64,000 bases of DNA from Erinaceus europaeus (GCF_950295315.1 NC_080181.1:32158764-32222763), one strand, 5' to 3'; shown: positions 51,574-62,333, numbered from the stretch's first letter. The notes: generated by a model not told the origin, from the sequence alone. Translations and numbers: made by a program.

Positions 51574-51877
51574 TGTTGTATGCTTCACATTGGTTTGGTC
51601 TCGCTCTCCCCCCGCCAGGAGAATTGGTTTGGCCCTTGCTAGTTTCAAGGGCCCTCTTTCTCCCTGCCCCCTTATGCTATGTAGTTCCGGAGTTCTTGGC
51701 GCCGCAGCGTGAGGAGAAGGATGCAGGAGAGATCTGTGTGGTGATTAGTTTGGGTTAGTTTATGAATCAGTGTTCGTGAATAAAGAAATACAGCTTCCCT
51801 GCCCAGCGGTGTGTCCGAGTCTCTGTTTACCACTGCGAAGCTAGCCCAGCCTGCTGGAGCCCCGAACTCTAAGGACA
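51574..51877 (+). mobile_element. Solo LTR, class II ERV-like, inserted in L1
   Basis: A 304-bp segment starting TGTTGTATGC and ending AAGGACA (TG...CA), flanked by 6-bp words TTCGGG (51568-51573) and TTTGGG (51878-51883) that differ by one CpG-type change. It has an AATAAA signal at 51779-51784 and a GTGTCCGAGTCTCTG U5-like part. The 6-bp target duplication fits class II (ERVK/IAP-like) retroviruses. No internal gag, pol or env sequence is present. The short frame across it is not a gene. Confidence 0.75.
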
Positions 51878-52010
51878 TTTGGGAAGCTTTTTACTTCCTT
51901 ACTTAATGTCATTAAGTATAATAACCTCCATTTCCATCTATTTGGTACCAAGGGACACAATATTGTTTTTTTTTAATTGACAAGTAATACTCTATTGTAT
52001 ATATGTCTTA
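51878..52010 (-). mobile_element. L1, minus strand (part 2)
   Basis: CTTACTTAATGTCATTAAGTATAATAACC and TCCATTTCCATCTATTTGGTACCAAGGGACAC are the reverse of the ORF2 end that precedes part 1. Confidence 0.65.
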
Positions 52011-52164
52011 TAACTTTCTTTTTCTTTAATGTATTTTTTATCAAGGATTTAATTATGGTTGAGAAGATTATAAGAGTATTTCCATATTGCACGCACCACC
52101 ACGGTTCTGGGCTAGGCCACTGCCCTCTCCCTTACTCCCACCATAGTTTCCACAAAATCTTGGC

Positions 52165-52325
52165 TGTATACGAAAGAGGAAAATAAATGAGAGTGAGAGA
52201 GAAAGAGAGAAGAACACTAGTCCATCATCCATAGAGACCTATGTCCTTGGTACCCTCATGCTGTGCTGGGGATCAAACCCAGGACCTCATCCATGCACAA
52301 TATCACTACATGCCTCTTTGGACCA
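52165..52325 (-). mobile_element. SINE-C variant, minus strand
   Basis: AAAATAAATGAGAGTGAGAGAG tail side, GGGGATCAAACCCAGGACC B-box side, ACTACATGCCTCTTTGGACC head side. Confidence 0.75.
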
Positions 52326-52429
52326 ATTTATTATTCTATATTTTAGGAACAGAGAGAAGGAGAGAGATAGAAATATCAGAGCACTTTTCCACCATCCACT
52401 GGAACTTCACCCACTTCATCCATCTTTAG

Positions 52430-53120
52430 TGCTGAATATGATATTCACATTTGTATTAGGGTAGAACACAGGACCCACAAAAAGAAGGCATGAATCCACC
52501 TCCTGGATCTGAGAATTAATTGTGCTTTTAAGGTAAGCAACATAGAGAGCCAATGACTTAACTCCTTAAATGTATATTTCTGGAGAGGTGGGAATGGGGA
52601 GGAACAGTGGACATAATACACATGAAGAAAAGAGACACAGAGCAGAGGGGAGCAGAGTCAACAGATAATATGATGGACAGTTTAAGAAACCCTGTTTGTC
52701 TACTTTAACATACCATTTGCAAGCATTTCATGTACACCAAAGAACCACTCTTAGATTTTTGCTCTGTGATGATTTAGTTTGCAATTTGTAAACCTGAGAA
52801 GCAATTCTCACATTTTTCTAGGATGATTCTGATCTTAGTGGAGACATTTCACAGATGAAAGATTTGGAGGATGAGGAAGTTCTTGTCCTCTGCTTGACCT
52901 CTTGCATTTGAACTTCAGTTAGCATGCCATCAAAGATCAAGAGTGCACAGTCACTCTTCCAGGACACAGTTGCATCTCTGTCACAGAATATTTGGTGGGC
53001 AAAGGACCTGTCTTCACATATATTCAGTGATTTTCCCAATGAGAGACATCAAGATCGCCAATGAAACTGATTCAAATAGTTGTATTCTTGAGTCTACGCT
53101 TTATGTAAGAGCCATGTATC
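52430..53120. other. Unique sequence, no gene
   Basis: Single-copy. Frames on opposite strands at 52818-53039 and 52943-53161 overlap each other and lack features. Confidence 0.4.
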
Positions 53121-53127
53121 TCCATGT

Positions 53128-53200
53128 GGCCTGGGAGTTGGCACAGTGGGTAAGACCTTGAACCCTCATAACTAACTAACTAAATCTTAAAAACAAACAA
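53128..53200 (+). mobile_element. Short SINE-C head fragment
   Basis: GGCCTGGGAGTTGGCACAGTGGG matches the SINE-C variant head, then an (ACTA)n and AAAC tail. The B box and body are missing. Confidence 0.55.
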
Positions 53201-53814
53201 ATGAACAAAAACAAAAAGTGTAACTTTTTGACTAAAAAAGTGACTCTGAAGTAGAGAAATCTGCAAAGACAGATTTAAGACACACTCATATGGGATGTGC
53301 TAAGAGCTGCATGCAGAAGATGTTTGCCTGAGCCTATAGCTGACTGTAACCCCATAGAGAGCAAATTGGAATTGATTTGGGAGTAATTAGGATATTAGAC
53401 AGCAATAAGCAACTTAGTGGCAAGCACACATATATAAATATGGAGTGACTCCTTCTGTAGTTCACAGAAATGGAAATTGTTTTTCTCCATGCAAATATAT
53501 GCTGTCTCTTCTCCCTAGTGGGTAGCACCTCCAGCTGCTGGGACTGTCAGCTTTTCCTGTTGGAGTTTCTGTGAGTGACTACATTGTGATTAGGTTCTTG
53601 GTTATCTATCTTGGTGCTTTTTAAACTGAAAAGCCATAGCTGGGCAAAAGTATCCCCCAAATGTGAGGCACAACTGGAGTCTGGAGAACTGCATTTATGA
53701 AAGGCTGACTCATTTAGGTGAGGTTTCACCTCTGGATCGCCAACTGAAAGCCTACCTAGAAATTAGAAGACGGTGGATTGGGTATTTATTTCGGTGCTGG
53801 TGTAGATTTTCTTC

Positions 53815-54026
53815 TCCTTTTTTATTGGTAGAGGGTAACAGAGAGATTAAAAAGAGAGGAGGAAAAAGAGAGATGGAGAAAAGGAGAGACACCTTCAGCA
53901 AAGCTCCACTGCTTATGAAACTTCTCCTTTTGCAGGTGGGGATCAGGGGGTTTGAACCAAGGTTTGAACTCAATGGTAACTTGTGTGCTCTACTGGGCAT
54001 GTCACCACTCAGTCCGTTAGTCTGAT
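53815..54026 (-). mobile_element. SINE-B, minus strand
   Basis: TTTTTTATTGGTAGAGGG, AAAGAGAGATGGAGAAAAGG body, GGGGGTTTGAACCAAGG B-box side, ACTCAGTCC head side. The rest of 53220-53815 is unique. Confidence 0.8.
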
Positions 54027-54027
54027 A

Positions 54028-55290
54028 TATATATATATATTTTATGTTTCACTCATCACAACTTAAATAGCCTGGGCACACTGGATTAAAATTTTCTGTT
54101 ACACATAGCAACTCAGAGGAAGCACCACTTAACTGAGTATGTTTGTGAATACACATTACAGAGATGAAACAGTGAAATCTGGAAAGCTTTTGAGCCAGGT
54201 GAGTGGAAATGTACTGCAGCATTCCCCCTCCTAAACTCTGTCGAAAAAGGAATCAAAATGGATTTATTTAGAGTTTTGATTGGTTCAAGGGGTAAGACAT
54301 TTTCTTGGTTTTCTATAGAGTGAGCCATTGTAAACCCTGACTTATGACCATCTGAGTGATAAGTAAACAGCCACAAAGAAGCACCACTAAGAAGTGGGTT
54401 TGCACTTCTTTTTGCATCCTCATTTCCTGCTATTTCCCTGCCTCATACTACTCGTCTGGGAGGTACCAAGGTTTGTCCTGTCTGCTTGCTTTTGCTTTTG
54501 CTATCTTTCCACCTGTGAATCTCTCCTTTCAAATACAGTGGTGTCTCCTTAGTCAAGATTTTGTCTTTCTATAGTCTAAGTCTCTGGCCAATGGTGGTAT
54601 AAAAAATAGTTCATGTAGGTAGAAATTTAGAGATAGCTAGCTAGCTAGAGAGAAGTCATACTTCCATAACTTTCACTCCAGAATACTGCCATAATTGTCT
54701 TATTTTGCTCTTAGTTATCACTGTTAATCTCTAACTGCACCTTATATATAAATAAAACATTTGACAACTTGTGTAAGAGAAGACATAGTATGCACAGAGC
54801 TCAGTACTATGTGAAATTCCCAGCATCTTGAATCTTGAATTCCCAATGACTAAGAGGATAAAGGGGGAAACTTCTGACCTCAGTAAAACTGAGGTTCCTC
54901 CCATGTAACATACATGTAACATTCGTGGTGTGTTCTCTTACAACCTGCCTCTTGCTGCTTTGTCTGATTCCTGATCTTCACATGTTTATCAGTAATTATT
55001 TTTAGAAAAGCTTAGCCATTTTTATCTTTTTCAGAAGCACAGTATTTGTGCTTTGTATTAAAAAACTTAGATTATAAAAGTATTAGGTGTTCCTATTCTT
55101 ACTTGACTTATAGAATAAATATGAATGAATAAATAAAATAAAACTTGAATAAATATATTAGAATGCCCTGATGTACATAATAATTTGAGATATGACATTA
55201 ACCTTAATCAGTTTTTATTAAAAATTTTACTTTAATATCATTTATCTTGAAAAAAAAATCCCTGGTGGGGAACTGTAAAGACTTAGCCAG
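54028..55290. other. Unique stretch, no gene
   Basis: Single-copy AT-rich DNA with a short TA repeat at 54028-54041. No coding evidence. Confidence 0.4.
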
Positions 55291-55291
55291 A

Positions 55292-55293
<2 letters not shown>

Positions 55294-55337
<44 letters not shown>
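55294..55337. repeat. (TG)n microsatellite
   Basis: About 22 units. Confidence 0.95.
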
Positions 55338-55338
<1 letters not shown>

Positions 55339-55399
55339 TGTGGAGGAAATAACTGTAATACAAGGTTGAGAGAATAGTAGCTGAAAAATATGAATAATG

Positions 55400-55485
55400 T
55401 CTATTTTCAGTTCAACCACAAATTAACTGTGTGGTCCTGGTAAAGTGACATAACCTTTTGGTATCTCAGTTCTCTGGTGACTTAC
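55400..55485 (+). repeat. MIR fragment, plus
   Basis: TTAACTGTGTGGTCCTGGTAAAGTGACATAACC and TATCTCAGTTCTCTGG follow the MIR head-to-core order. Confidence 0.5.
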
Positions 55486-55520
55486 CATGTTTTTTCTGGA
55501 GTTTGCATAGTTTTAACATT

Positions 55521-55645
55521 AAAAAAAACATTATTATTTATTTATTCCCTTTTGCTGCCCTTATTGTAGTTGTTGTATTGTTGTTGCTCAGGTCCTTGTG
55601 TTTTGTGCTATGTGTGCTTAACCCACTGCTACCGCCTGACTCCCT
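55521..55645 (-). mobile_element. Internally deleted SINE-A, minus strand
   Basis: The tail side TTATTTATTTATTCCC, TTTGCTGCCCTTATTG and TTGTTGTTGC is joined directly to the head side CAGGTCCTTGTGTTTTGTGC...CTACCGCCTGACTCCC. The whole CT-rich body and B-box segment is missing. GTTTTAACATT flanks it perfectly (55510-55520, 55646-55656). Confidence 0.92.
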
Positions 55646-55659
55646 GTTTTAACATTTAA

Positions 55660-55790
55660 AGCTCTGGAGCTTCCTTGGCCCCAGGCAAGTCACAAGGTTC
55701 AGTTACTCTACCAGTTTCCTCCTCTATATTTAATATGGGACATAGTAGCACAGGGGTTGTTGTAAGATAAGCATCAAAGAGTGCTGAAAA
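55660..55790 (+). repeat. MIR fragment, plus
   Basis: CCCAGGCAAGTCACAAGG, CAGTTTCCTCCTCTATATTTAATATGGG and GGGGTTGTTGTAAGATAAG fit the MIR core. Confidence 0.6.
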
Positions 55791-55902
55791 AAAAAATCTA
55801 CTTCTCCAGGTTCAAAGAAGGGAGTTTGCCATAGCTTTGCTGATCAAAGCAATATGAAGAGAAGCTAGACAGCTGACCCAGTTCATAGAACATGCACAGC
55901 TG

Positions 55903-56167
55903 GGCGTCGGATGGTAGCACAGTGGGTTAAGGGCACGTGGCGCAAAGCGCAAGGACTGGCATAAGGATCCAGGTTAGAGCCCCAGCTCCCCACCTGCATG
56001 GGAGTCGCTTCACAAGCGGTGAAGCAGGTCTTCAGGTGTCTATCTTTCTCTCCCCCTCTCTGTCTTCCCCTCCTCTCTATTTCTCTCTGTCCTATCCAAC
56101 AACAATGACATCAATAATAACTATAAAACAACAAGGGCAACAAAAGGGAACAAATAAATAAATAAAA
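55903..56167 (+). mobile_element. SINE-A, full length
   Basis: GGCGTCGGATGGTAGCACAGTGGG head, GGTTAGAGCCCCAGC damaged B box, GTGAAGCAGGTCTTCAGG body, AACAACAAGGGCAACAAAAGGG tail. AGAACATGCACAGCTG / AGAACATACACAGCTG flank it (55887-55902, 56168-56183). Confidence 0.95.
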
Positions 56168-56364
56168 AGAACATACACAGCTGATAGTCTCAGTGCAGAC
56201 ACGCACAGAGGAATTTGTATGGCCAGGGCAGTGCTGCCCAGGTGCTCCCGGGTGGTGTGTGGTGATCTGGGACACGTGGGTCTGACCTTTGCAAAGGTTT
56301 CATGATGCTAAAATCACTTTTTATGTCACACCTCAGATCTCATGTCAGTTCTGTGAAGGTGCCA

Positions 56365-56475
56365 GACTAGAAGTCAGATGTCCTCATTCCCCCAAGAAGA
56401 AACCGAGCCTCAAGAGAACTAAACACTACACAGCAAAAGTAACAGGAGGAGGATCTGAGTCTACATTCTAAACTC
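56365..56475 (-). repeat. MIR SINE, minus
   Basis: CCCCAAGAAGAAACCGAGCC, CTCAAGAGAACTAAACACTACACAGC and AGGAGGATCTGAGTCTACATTC are the reverse of the MIR core and head. Confidence 0.6.
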
Positions 56476-56481
56476 TTTTCT

Positions 56482-56690
56482 GTGCTGTGTGTGTGTGCTG
56501 TGTGTGTGTGTGCTTCCATGACATGTGCTAGTGAAGTTTGTATGGTATGGTGTGTGTTTACGTGGTGTGGCATGTGTGTCTTTGTGGTCTATGTACAAAG
56601 TTTGTGTGGTGTGTATGATGTGTGTGGTGTGTTTATTGTGTGTGGTCTATGTACGTGTGTGGGGCATGCTTATGCAGTATATATTTGTCT
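56482..56690. repeat. TG-rich imperfect array
   Basis: Irregular (TGTG)n with GGTGTG, GTATGATG and CTATGTAC interruptions. Frames here are repeat artefacts. Confidence 0.8.
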
Positions 56691-56699
56691 TAGTCTAAT

Positions 56700-56825
56700 T
56701 TATTTTTTTAAGTCAGAGTCTTTATCAGCTTTGGTTTGTGATAGCTCTAGGGATTAAGCCTGGGACCACAGAATCTCAGGCATGAAAGCCATTTTGTATA
56801 ACCATTATGCTGTTTCTATGTCCTT
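56700..56825 (-). mobile_element. SINE-C, minus strand
   Basis: TTTATCAGCTTTGGTTTGTG body, GGGATTAAGCCTGGGACC B-box side, AACCATTATGCTGTTTC head side. Confidence 0.8.
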
Positions 56826-56886
56826 AAAGATCTATCTCGTTTATTAATGATAGGGAGGGGAGTGTGAGACATAAAATATCTTTCTG

Positions 56887-57010
56887 GGGGGGAGGGTAGG
56901 TAGTATAATTGTTATGCAAACAGACTCTCATGCCTGAGACTCCAATGTCCCAGGTTCAATCCCCCGCACCATCATAAGCGAGAACTGAACAGTGTTCTGG
57001 TTAAAACAAC
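56887..57010 (+). mobile_element. SINE-C
   Basis: GGGAGGGTAGGTAGTATAATTG head, AGGTTCAATCCCCCGCACC B box (intact), AGCGAGAACTGAACAGTG body, AACAACAACAAAAAC tail. Confidence 0.88.
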
Positions 57011-57159
57011 AACAAAAACATAACAAACAAGTACACACACAAAAAAATCCCATCGTTCTGATACAAGTAAGGCTGGGGTTCAAACTTGGGACTTCATCTT
57101 ATAAATCTAGCACTTAATCCACAGTGTCTTAGTCCACCTGGACTGAGTGGTATATCTTT

Positions 57160-57163
57160 GTGT

Positions 57164-57220
<57 letters not shown>
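57160..57220. repeat. (GT)n microsatellite
   Basis: About 28 near-perfect units, followed by diffuse TG-rich text to 57450. Confidence 0.95.
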
Positions 57221-57499
57221 TTTTTTTTATATGTATAGTGTAAGGTATGTGCTATGAGTATAATATCAGGTTCATGGGGTGTATTTATCTGGCACCCATT
57301 TGTATAGTGTTTTTGTTTGATGGGGTACAAGGGTGTTTTGGAGGGTATAGTGGATGGAGTGTGCAATGTTCAATATATGGTGTGTGAAGTGTATTGCATG
57401 TAGTGTGTGTGTTTGATGTGGAGTATGTGTGTGTGATGCGTGTATTTCATCTCTTGTGTGAAAGACAGCTGAGGATGGGAGACTGCTAAAACCTGAGTC

Positions 57500-58090
57500 A
57501 GAACTCAACAAAATGTCAATATGCTTTTTACAAATCCTACATTTACTGAATAAAAAAATAGTAAAACTATCTCCCAGCTGTTTGCAGATTCAGTTCATCC
57601 TTCAGGAACAAAAGTGAAGTTTGGAGAATTTATCTTTTTGAGTTCTAAAATCCCCACAACTCTTTCCTTAACCAATAGTTTTCTTTTCCCTGTGTGTCTG
57701 TTCAAATGTAGGTACCATTCATTGTCATACTTCTAGAAAGACTGCTTTCTAAGAAGTATAGCACTTCTAGACTTCTTTAGAGAAAAAGAGAAAAACGGGA
57801 GACTTTCTAAGACCCAAGGGGTAATTTACTAATGGTGAAATTGCAGGAGCTCTGACAGATTGAGGAAAGATATATTCGGAAAGACTGCATTTCATACCAC
57901 TCTCTTGTCAAGGCCGTTGCCAAAAGCTGACTCCTGTCTCATCTGCTCCCAGAAATTTCCAAGATAATTGCCCCATCCAAACCCCATCATTACATTCATA
58001 CTGACAAGTGTACATATCACTTCTGTGGAAGTGCAAAAGTTTATAATGTGTTTGCAATGTGCACACAACTGTGTGCTATTTGGTGTGTGT
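57500..58090. other. Unique sequence, no gene
   Basis: Single-copy DNA without recognisable repeats. Confidence 0.4.
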
Positions 58091-58092
58091 AT

Positions 58093-58134
<42 letters not shown>
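58093..58134. repeat. (GA)n microsatellite
   Basis: About 20 units. Confidence 0.97.
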
Positions 58135-58136
<2 letters not shown>

Positions 58137-58379
58137 CAACAAACACCTTGAATACTAAGCCATCCAAACAGAACAGAGAGCTGAAATAGTTTGCTCAGTT
58201 CCCCCATCATCTTAAATGGAATATGAGAATTGCACCCTGGGAAATGACTTCACACCCTTGTTGCTGATAGCTGCTACACTATCTCCTTGATTCCCCCTCA
58301 GTCCTCCCAGCATAGATGAACTTGTGTGTTATAGCAATGTAATACCAGGTCTCAGTGATAAAGGAGTCTTAGAAAAAGA

Positions 58380-58740
58380 CCAGACAGTGGCACGGCTGGT
58401 TGAGCACAGACATTATCCTGCACAAGGACTTCATCTCAAGACCCTGGTCCCCACCTGTATGTGTATGTGTGTGTGTGAAGTAAACTTTGCAAGAAGTGGT
58501 GAAGCAATGTTGGAGGTGTCTCTTTGTCTCTCTCCCTCTCTGTCTTCCCCTTCGATTTTTCTGTCTTATCAAATAAGAGAAAGAAAAGAAAGAAGAAAAG
58601 AGAGATGAGGGAGAAAGAAAAGAGTACAAGAGAGTGAGAAGGAAAGAAAGAGAGAGATGAAAGCAAGAGTGGGGGGTAAGGAATAGTGTCAGGAAGCACT
58701 GGTTTTATCATACAGGCACCATGCCCCACTGAAAACTGTG
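58380..58740 (+). mobile_element. Long SINE-B with expanded tail
   Basis: GACCAGACAGTGGCACGGCTGG head, a (TGTA/TG)n insertion at 58456-58478, GTGAAGCAATGTTGGAGG body, purine-rich expansion at 58575-58660, then AGGAAGCACTGGTTTTATC extension. Confidence 0.85.
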
Positions 58741-58744
58741 GTAG

Positions 58745-59052
58745 TTAGGGGCCTTGTGCTGACACACTGGGTTAAGGGCACATAGTAAGAATCTCAAAGA
58801 TACTCAAGGATCCCAGTTCAAGCCCATGGGTCCCCACCTGCAAGGAGGGGGGTTGCTTCACAAGCGGTGAAACAGGCCTTCAGGTGTCTATCTTTCTCTC
58901 TCCTTCTCTATCTCCCCCTCCTCTCTCAATTTCTTTCTGTCCTATCCAAAAAAAAATTGAAAGAAAAACATGACCACAGGAGCAGTGGATTCTGGATTCG
59001 TAGTGCAGGCACTGAGCCCCAGCAATAACCCTGAAGAAAAAAAAAAAAAGAA
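58745..59052 (+). mobile_element. Long SINE-A
   Basis: GGGGCCTTGTGCTGACACACTGGG head, CCAGTTCAAGCCCATGG B-box region, GTGAAACAGGCCTTCAGG body, ACATGACCACAGGAGCAG extension, AACCCTGAAG plus an A/AAAG tail. TGGTAGTTA flanks it on both sides. Confidence 0.9.
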
Positions 59053-59224
59053 AGAAAAAGAAAACCTTGGTAGTTATATTCAAGGGTCACAAAGTACATT
59101 AACTCATGTGTCTCATGTCTCCTCTTGCTCTCCCCTTCCCAGACTCCCAGGTACAAAATTGGTGCAATGAAAAGAAGGTTAATACTTAAGTCCAAAGGTG
59201 TTGTGTTATATTTTGGCCCTGCCC

Positions 59225-59345
59225 CTCATAGTCCTTTACACCTGAATTAGATAGTCAAGGTTTCTGAGCCTCAGTTTCCTAATTTGTGACCTAAGGATAA
59301 GGTAATCTGTCCATCTGTTAAAAGGATCATGAAGCTCTGAAGAAG
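59225..59345 (+). repeat. MIR SINE, plus
   Basis: TAGATAGTCAAGG, GAGCCTCAGTTTCCTAATTTG and GACCTAAGGATAAGG match the MIR core closely. Confidence 0.7.
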
Positions 59346-59359
59346 CAACCCACACTGAG

Positions 59360-59580
59360 ATCACAATAGTAAAATGCATGGTGTTATTTTAATGTTCTCA
59401 ACTGTCATAAAATAGTACAGCATATAAAATGCAGCCAAATTGCTTCATAAATTGCACCTAAAATTAATATGCTGGCTATAATATTCATTAAACATTTAGT
59501 TAACAAACTGTTCTTTTGGATTTAAGAGGGTTATTTGGAGATAATTTTGATGGTCTAAGAATCCTGAAAAGCTACCCAGG
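59360..59580. other. Unique AT-rich block, possibly conserved
   Basis: Repeat-free with TGTTATTTTAATG, AAAATTAATATGC and TTCATTAAAC words. Nothing coding. Confidence 0.3.
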
Positions 59581-59589
59581 GAAGTTTGA

Positions 59590-59695
59590 AATGCTTCTTC
59601 TTCCCCTTCTTCCCCTTCTTCCTCTTCTTCTCCTTCTTCTCCTTCTCCCCCTACACCTCCTCCTCCTCCTCCTCCTCCTCCTCCTTCTTCTTTTT
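59590..59695. repeat. (CTT)n/(CCT)n polypyrimidine tract
   Basis: An almost pure pyrimidine plus strand. Frames across it read as poly-Leu or poly-Arg/Gly and are artefacts. The tract is suited to triplex formation. Confidence 0.92.
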
Positions 59696-59917
59696 TCAGT
59701 GAATTTCTCTCCATTAAGCAGAGCTATCCAAAATAAGTCCATTAAATGTTGCACTGTTCTTAAAGTTTGGACTTTTCCTTTACCCAGTGAAGGTAGTATT
59801 GAAAGTCCACACTGAAACATTTTACTAACTTCTATTAGGGGATGCCTATTCCTTCCCCCTTCCCTCCCCTCAGTCTACTAGGTAAGTTGAGTATAAAAAG
59901 AATTCTAGAATGACAGC

Positions 59918-60032
59918 CTAGAAGGCAGTACAGTGGTTATATTGTTGGACTATCAAGCATGAGGTTCCAGGTTTAAGGCCTGGCATCTCATGAGTTCTGG
60001 TTCTCTCTCTCTCCCTCTCTCTTTCTCTCTAA
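59918..60032 (+). mobile_element. SINE-C variant
   Basis: CCTAGAAGGCAGTACAGTGG head, CCAGGTTTAAGGCCTGGC B-box region, GAGTTCTGGTTCTCTCTCTC body and (CT)n. Confidence 0.75.
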
Positions 60033-60180
60033 AGAAAGAAATTCTGATGGTATATTGCACCAAAGCAAAAGACTCTGAGGAAGGAAGGTTTGGGATGGTG
60101 TGTAAAAAGTCTTGGGATGTTGATGTGTTCATACACCAACAACAGGACTGTAAATCACTAACTTCACAATAAAATAAAAA
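60033..60180 (+). mobile_element. L1 3' end fragment
   Basis: GATGGTATATTGCACCAAAGC and AAAGACTCTGAGGAAGG match the start of the L1 3' region. The end has GACTGTAAATCACTAAC and AATAAAATAAAAAG. Confidence 0.6.
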
Positions 60181-60595
60181 GAGAAAAAGAAATGGGAGAA
60201 GGTGACCTCACAATCCCACTTACAATAATCAGGTGCTTTTCTTAAAGACTGTTAATCTGGGCTCAGACACGTCTGGTATTCCATATATGGTAAAAAACAC
60301 ATCAGGAAGATATGTATGTGTATATATAGATTGATGGACAGATAGATAAGAATTCCAACAGCAGATATCATAATGGAATTAACAGGCAAGATTTTTTTCA
60401 ACAGCGCTCCAGCAACGATAGCTAATGGATGATTGGTGATGTCCTGGAAGTATTGGGACTTATAAGAATGCATGAGAGAACCAAAATATATTCTACTACT
60501 TATTGCCTCTCTGAATTGCAGCCTAGTCAAAAACACTAGAGCCAAGCTTACAAATTAACATTTCAAGATCTCTTAAAGAAAAGTAAAATACAGGT
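60180..60595. other. Unique AT-rich sequence, no gene
   Basis: Single-copy. A minus-strand frame at 60252-60545 is not protein-like. Confidence 0.4.
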
Positions 60596-60599
60596 TTGT

Positions 60600-60790
60600 G
60601 TTTAGTACCGGAGGAATTAACATTTATTGAGTGCTTGCACCACACCAAACCCAGTACTTTGCTTTTTATGTATGTTAGCCCTTCTAATCTTGAAGGTTAT
60701 GAGGGAGAAATTATGATCACCATTTATCTTGAGCTAAGAGAGATTATACTCTCTGCCCAAGATCATACTGTGAAAAATGACTAGAGTGGC
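60600..60790 (-). repeat. MIR SINE, minus
   Basis: GGAATTAACATTTATTGAGTGC, CAGTACTTTGCTTTTTATG, TTATGATCACCATTTATC and CTGCCCAAGATCATACTG follow the reversed MIR from end to core. Confidence 0.75.
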
Positions 60791-61255
60791 TATCTAGTCA
60801 TTTTATTTGCCCAACATCCCTTCTCTCAATCTGCTTTTAAAATAGATTTCCTCTCATCCTTCTCCACTGATTGGGTCCTGTTAGGGCTAGTAGGCTTCCT
60901 CTACAAAGAACTTTTCATCCAAAGTCTATTGATATGCAACCTAGACTGACTTAATCATATTCCAAGTTTAGCCAGCTCAAAAGGCTGATGCAAGTTGATC
61001 ATATGACCCATGTCTGAGCACTTAGCCAGCTCCTTCAGTACCTATTGGTTCAACATAATAGCTCCAACAGCTCGGGACAGTATGGTCCAGCTCAGTGTAC
61101 CTGTGCTCAGAGGTTTCCTCATTGGTGGGGTTAACCAATGTACAGAATGGGTGGTAAAGCCTAGTCAGCACACTTTCCCCTTAGAAATTAACAGGGAGCT
61201 AGGGAGCTCAGGAAAAAATTGGTGTTGCCACATCCTTCTCATTGGCCTTGACTCC
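60790..61255. other. Unique sequence, no gene
   Basis: Single-copy DNA ending at a (CTTC)n array (61255-61285). A frame at 61010-61345 has no domain. Confidence 0.4.
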
Positions 61256-61334
61256 TTCCTTCCTTCTTTCCTTCCTTCCTTCTTTCATATATATGTATAC
61301 GTATACATATATTTATCTGTATATATTTCATTAA

Positions 61335-61455
61335 ATTTTCAGTGAAAGAGAGGGGGTGAGAGAGACCAGAGCCCTTCACAGCTCTGGCTTATGGTGGTGC
61401 TGAGGATTGAGCCTAGTGCCTTGGATCCTCAGGCATAAAAGTGCTTTTGCAGAAC

Positions 61456-61460
<5 letters not shown>
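61335..61460 (-). mobile_element. SINE-C, minus strand
   Basis: CAGAGCCCTTCACAGCTCTGGC body, GAGGATTGAGCCTAGTGCC B-box side, AGAACCATCCTCTCTC head side running into (CT)n at 61460-61489. Confidence 0.78.
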
Positions 61461-61489
<29 letters not shown>

Positions 61490-61493
<4 letters not shown>

Positions 61494-61736
61494 CTTTCTT
61501 GCCTTTACTGGTGGTTGTGGTGGTGGTGGTGTGTATGTGTCAATGACTGAAGTGCAGCTATTGACACATAGGTACAGCCTCTCATAGCCCCATGATAGGA
61601 ATCTAGGTATCTGCAAGACATTCATTCCCCCAACCTAGGTCCTCTTCCCTTGTCATACATCAGGATCCTTATGCCTCTCCATCCCAACCCTTTCTTTCCT
61701 TCCCCAGAATCTTTTTTTTTTTTTTGGTTCAATACA
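61490..61736 (-). mobile_element. L1 type iii 3' part of an inverted L1
   Basis: Starts with TTTCTTTCTTGCC, then TATTGACACATAGGTACAGCC, CTAGGTATCTGC and GGTCCTCTTCCC, ending TTGGTTCAATACACC, the reverse of GGTGTATTG at the ORF2/3' UTR junction. Confidence 0.65.
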
Positions 61737-61865
61737 CCACATTGAACTGAAAAGCTTCTGAGCAGCAAAAGGAATCACCACTGAAACAGACTCCTCATGG
61801 AGTAGGAAAAAATCTTTATGTGCCCTACATCAGACAAAGGAGTAGTGGCCTCAATTTCTAACATG
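61737..61865 (+). mobile_element. L1 ORF2 segment, inverted relative to the 3' part
   Basis: TTGAACTGAAAAGCTTCTGAGCAGC, AGTAGGAAAAAATC and CATCAGACAAAGG belong to ORF2 several hundred bp before its end, but run in the opposite direction to 61490-61736. It is the 5' inversion typical of twin priming. Confidence 0.65.
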
Positions 61866-62311
61866 CTGGGTCCATCACTGTTTCTCAAATCTCAAATCTG
61901 TGAGAATCTGGGTCAGCCAGCCCAGAACTTACACAATAAATGAGCAGAGATACCACCTAAGCATCCTCTTCCAGCAATTAACATCACCACATTTTCAGAT
62001 GTAAGTTGGGTGTAGGATTCCACTCAATCAATTCAATATGCTAATGCAAGATAGAAATTAAAAGCTGTTCCCCTAGCCTCCCACACCCACTGATATCTCA
62101 CATTCATCACCTGTCAATCTCCCAGAGCACAACTTGGTATGGTATTCGAATCCACATCTGGAATGAGTCCCAAGCTCAAACACAGACATTTCTTCTACTT
62201 TCAAAGAGCTGGAATTTCCTACCCATGGCCTAGTGCCCTACTATTTATCGCACTTCGCAGTCTCCCTTCTGGAGAGAATTTTATCTCAGGGCTGAAGTGA
62301 GGATACTGAAC
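61866..62311. other. Unique sequence, no gene
   Basis: Single-copy DNA. It carries the left copy of the 22-bp duplication at its right edge. Confidence 0.4.
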
Positions 62312-62333
62312 ATAAATAAATATAATTACTCTG

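Noticed and set aside
59496..59820. Poly-Glu/Gly and poly-Arg frames
   Set aside because: They are translations of the CTT/CCT simple repeat.
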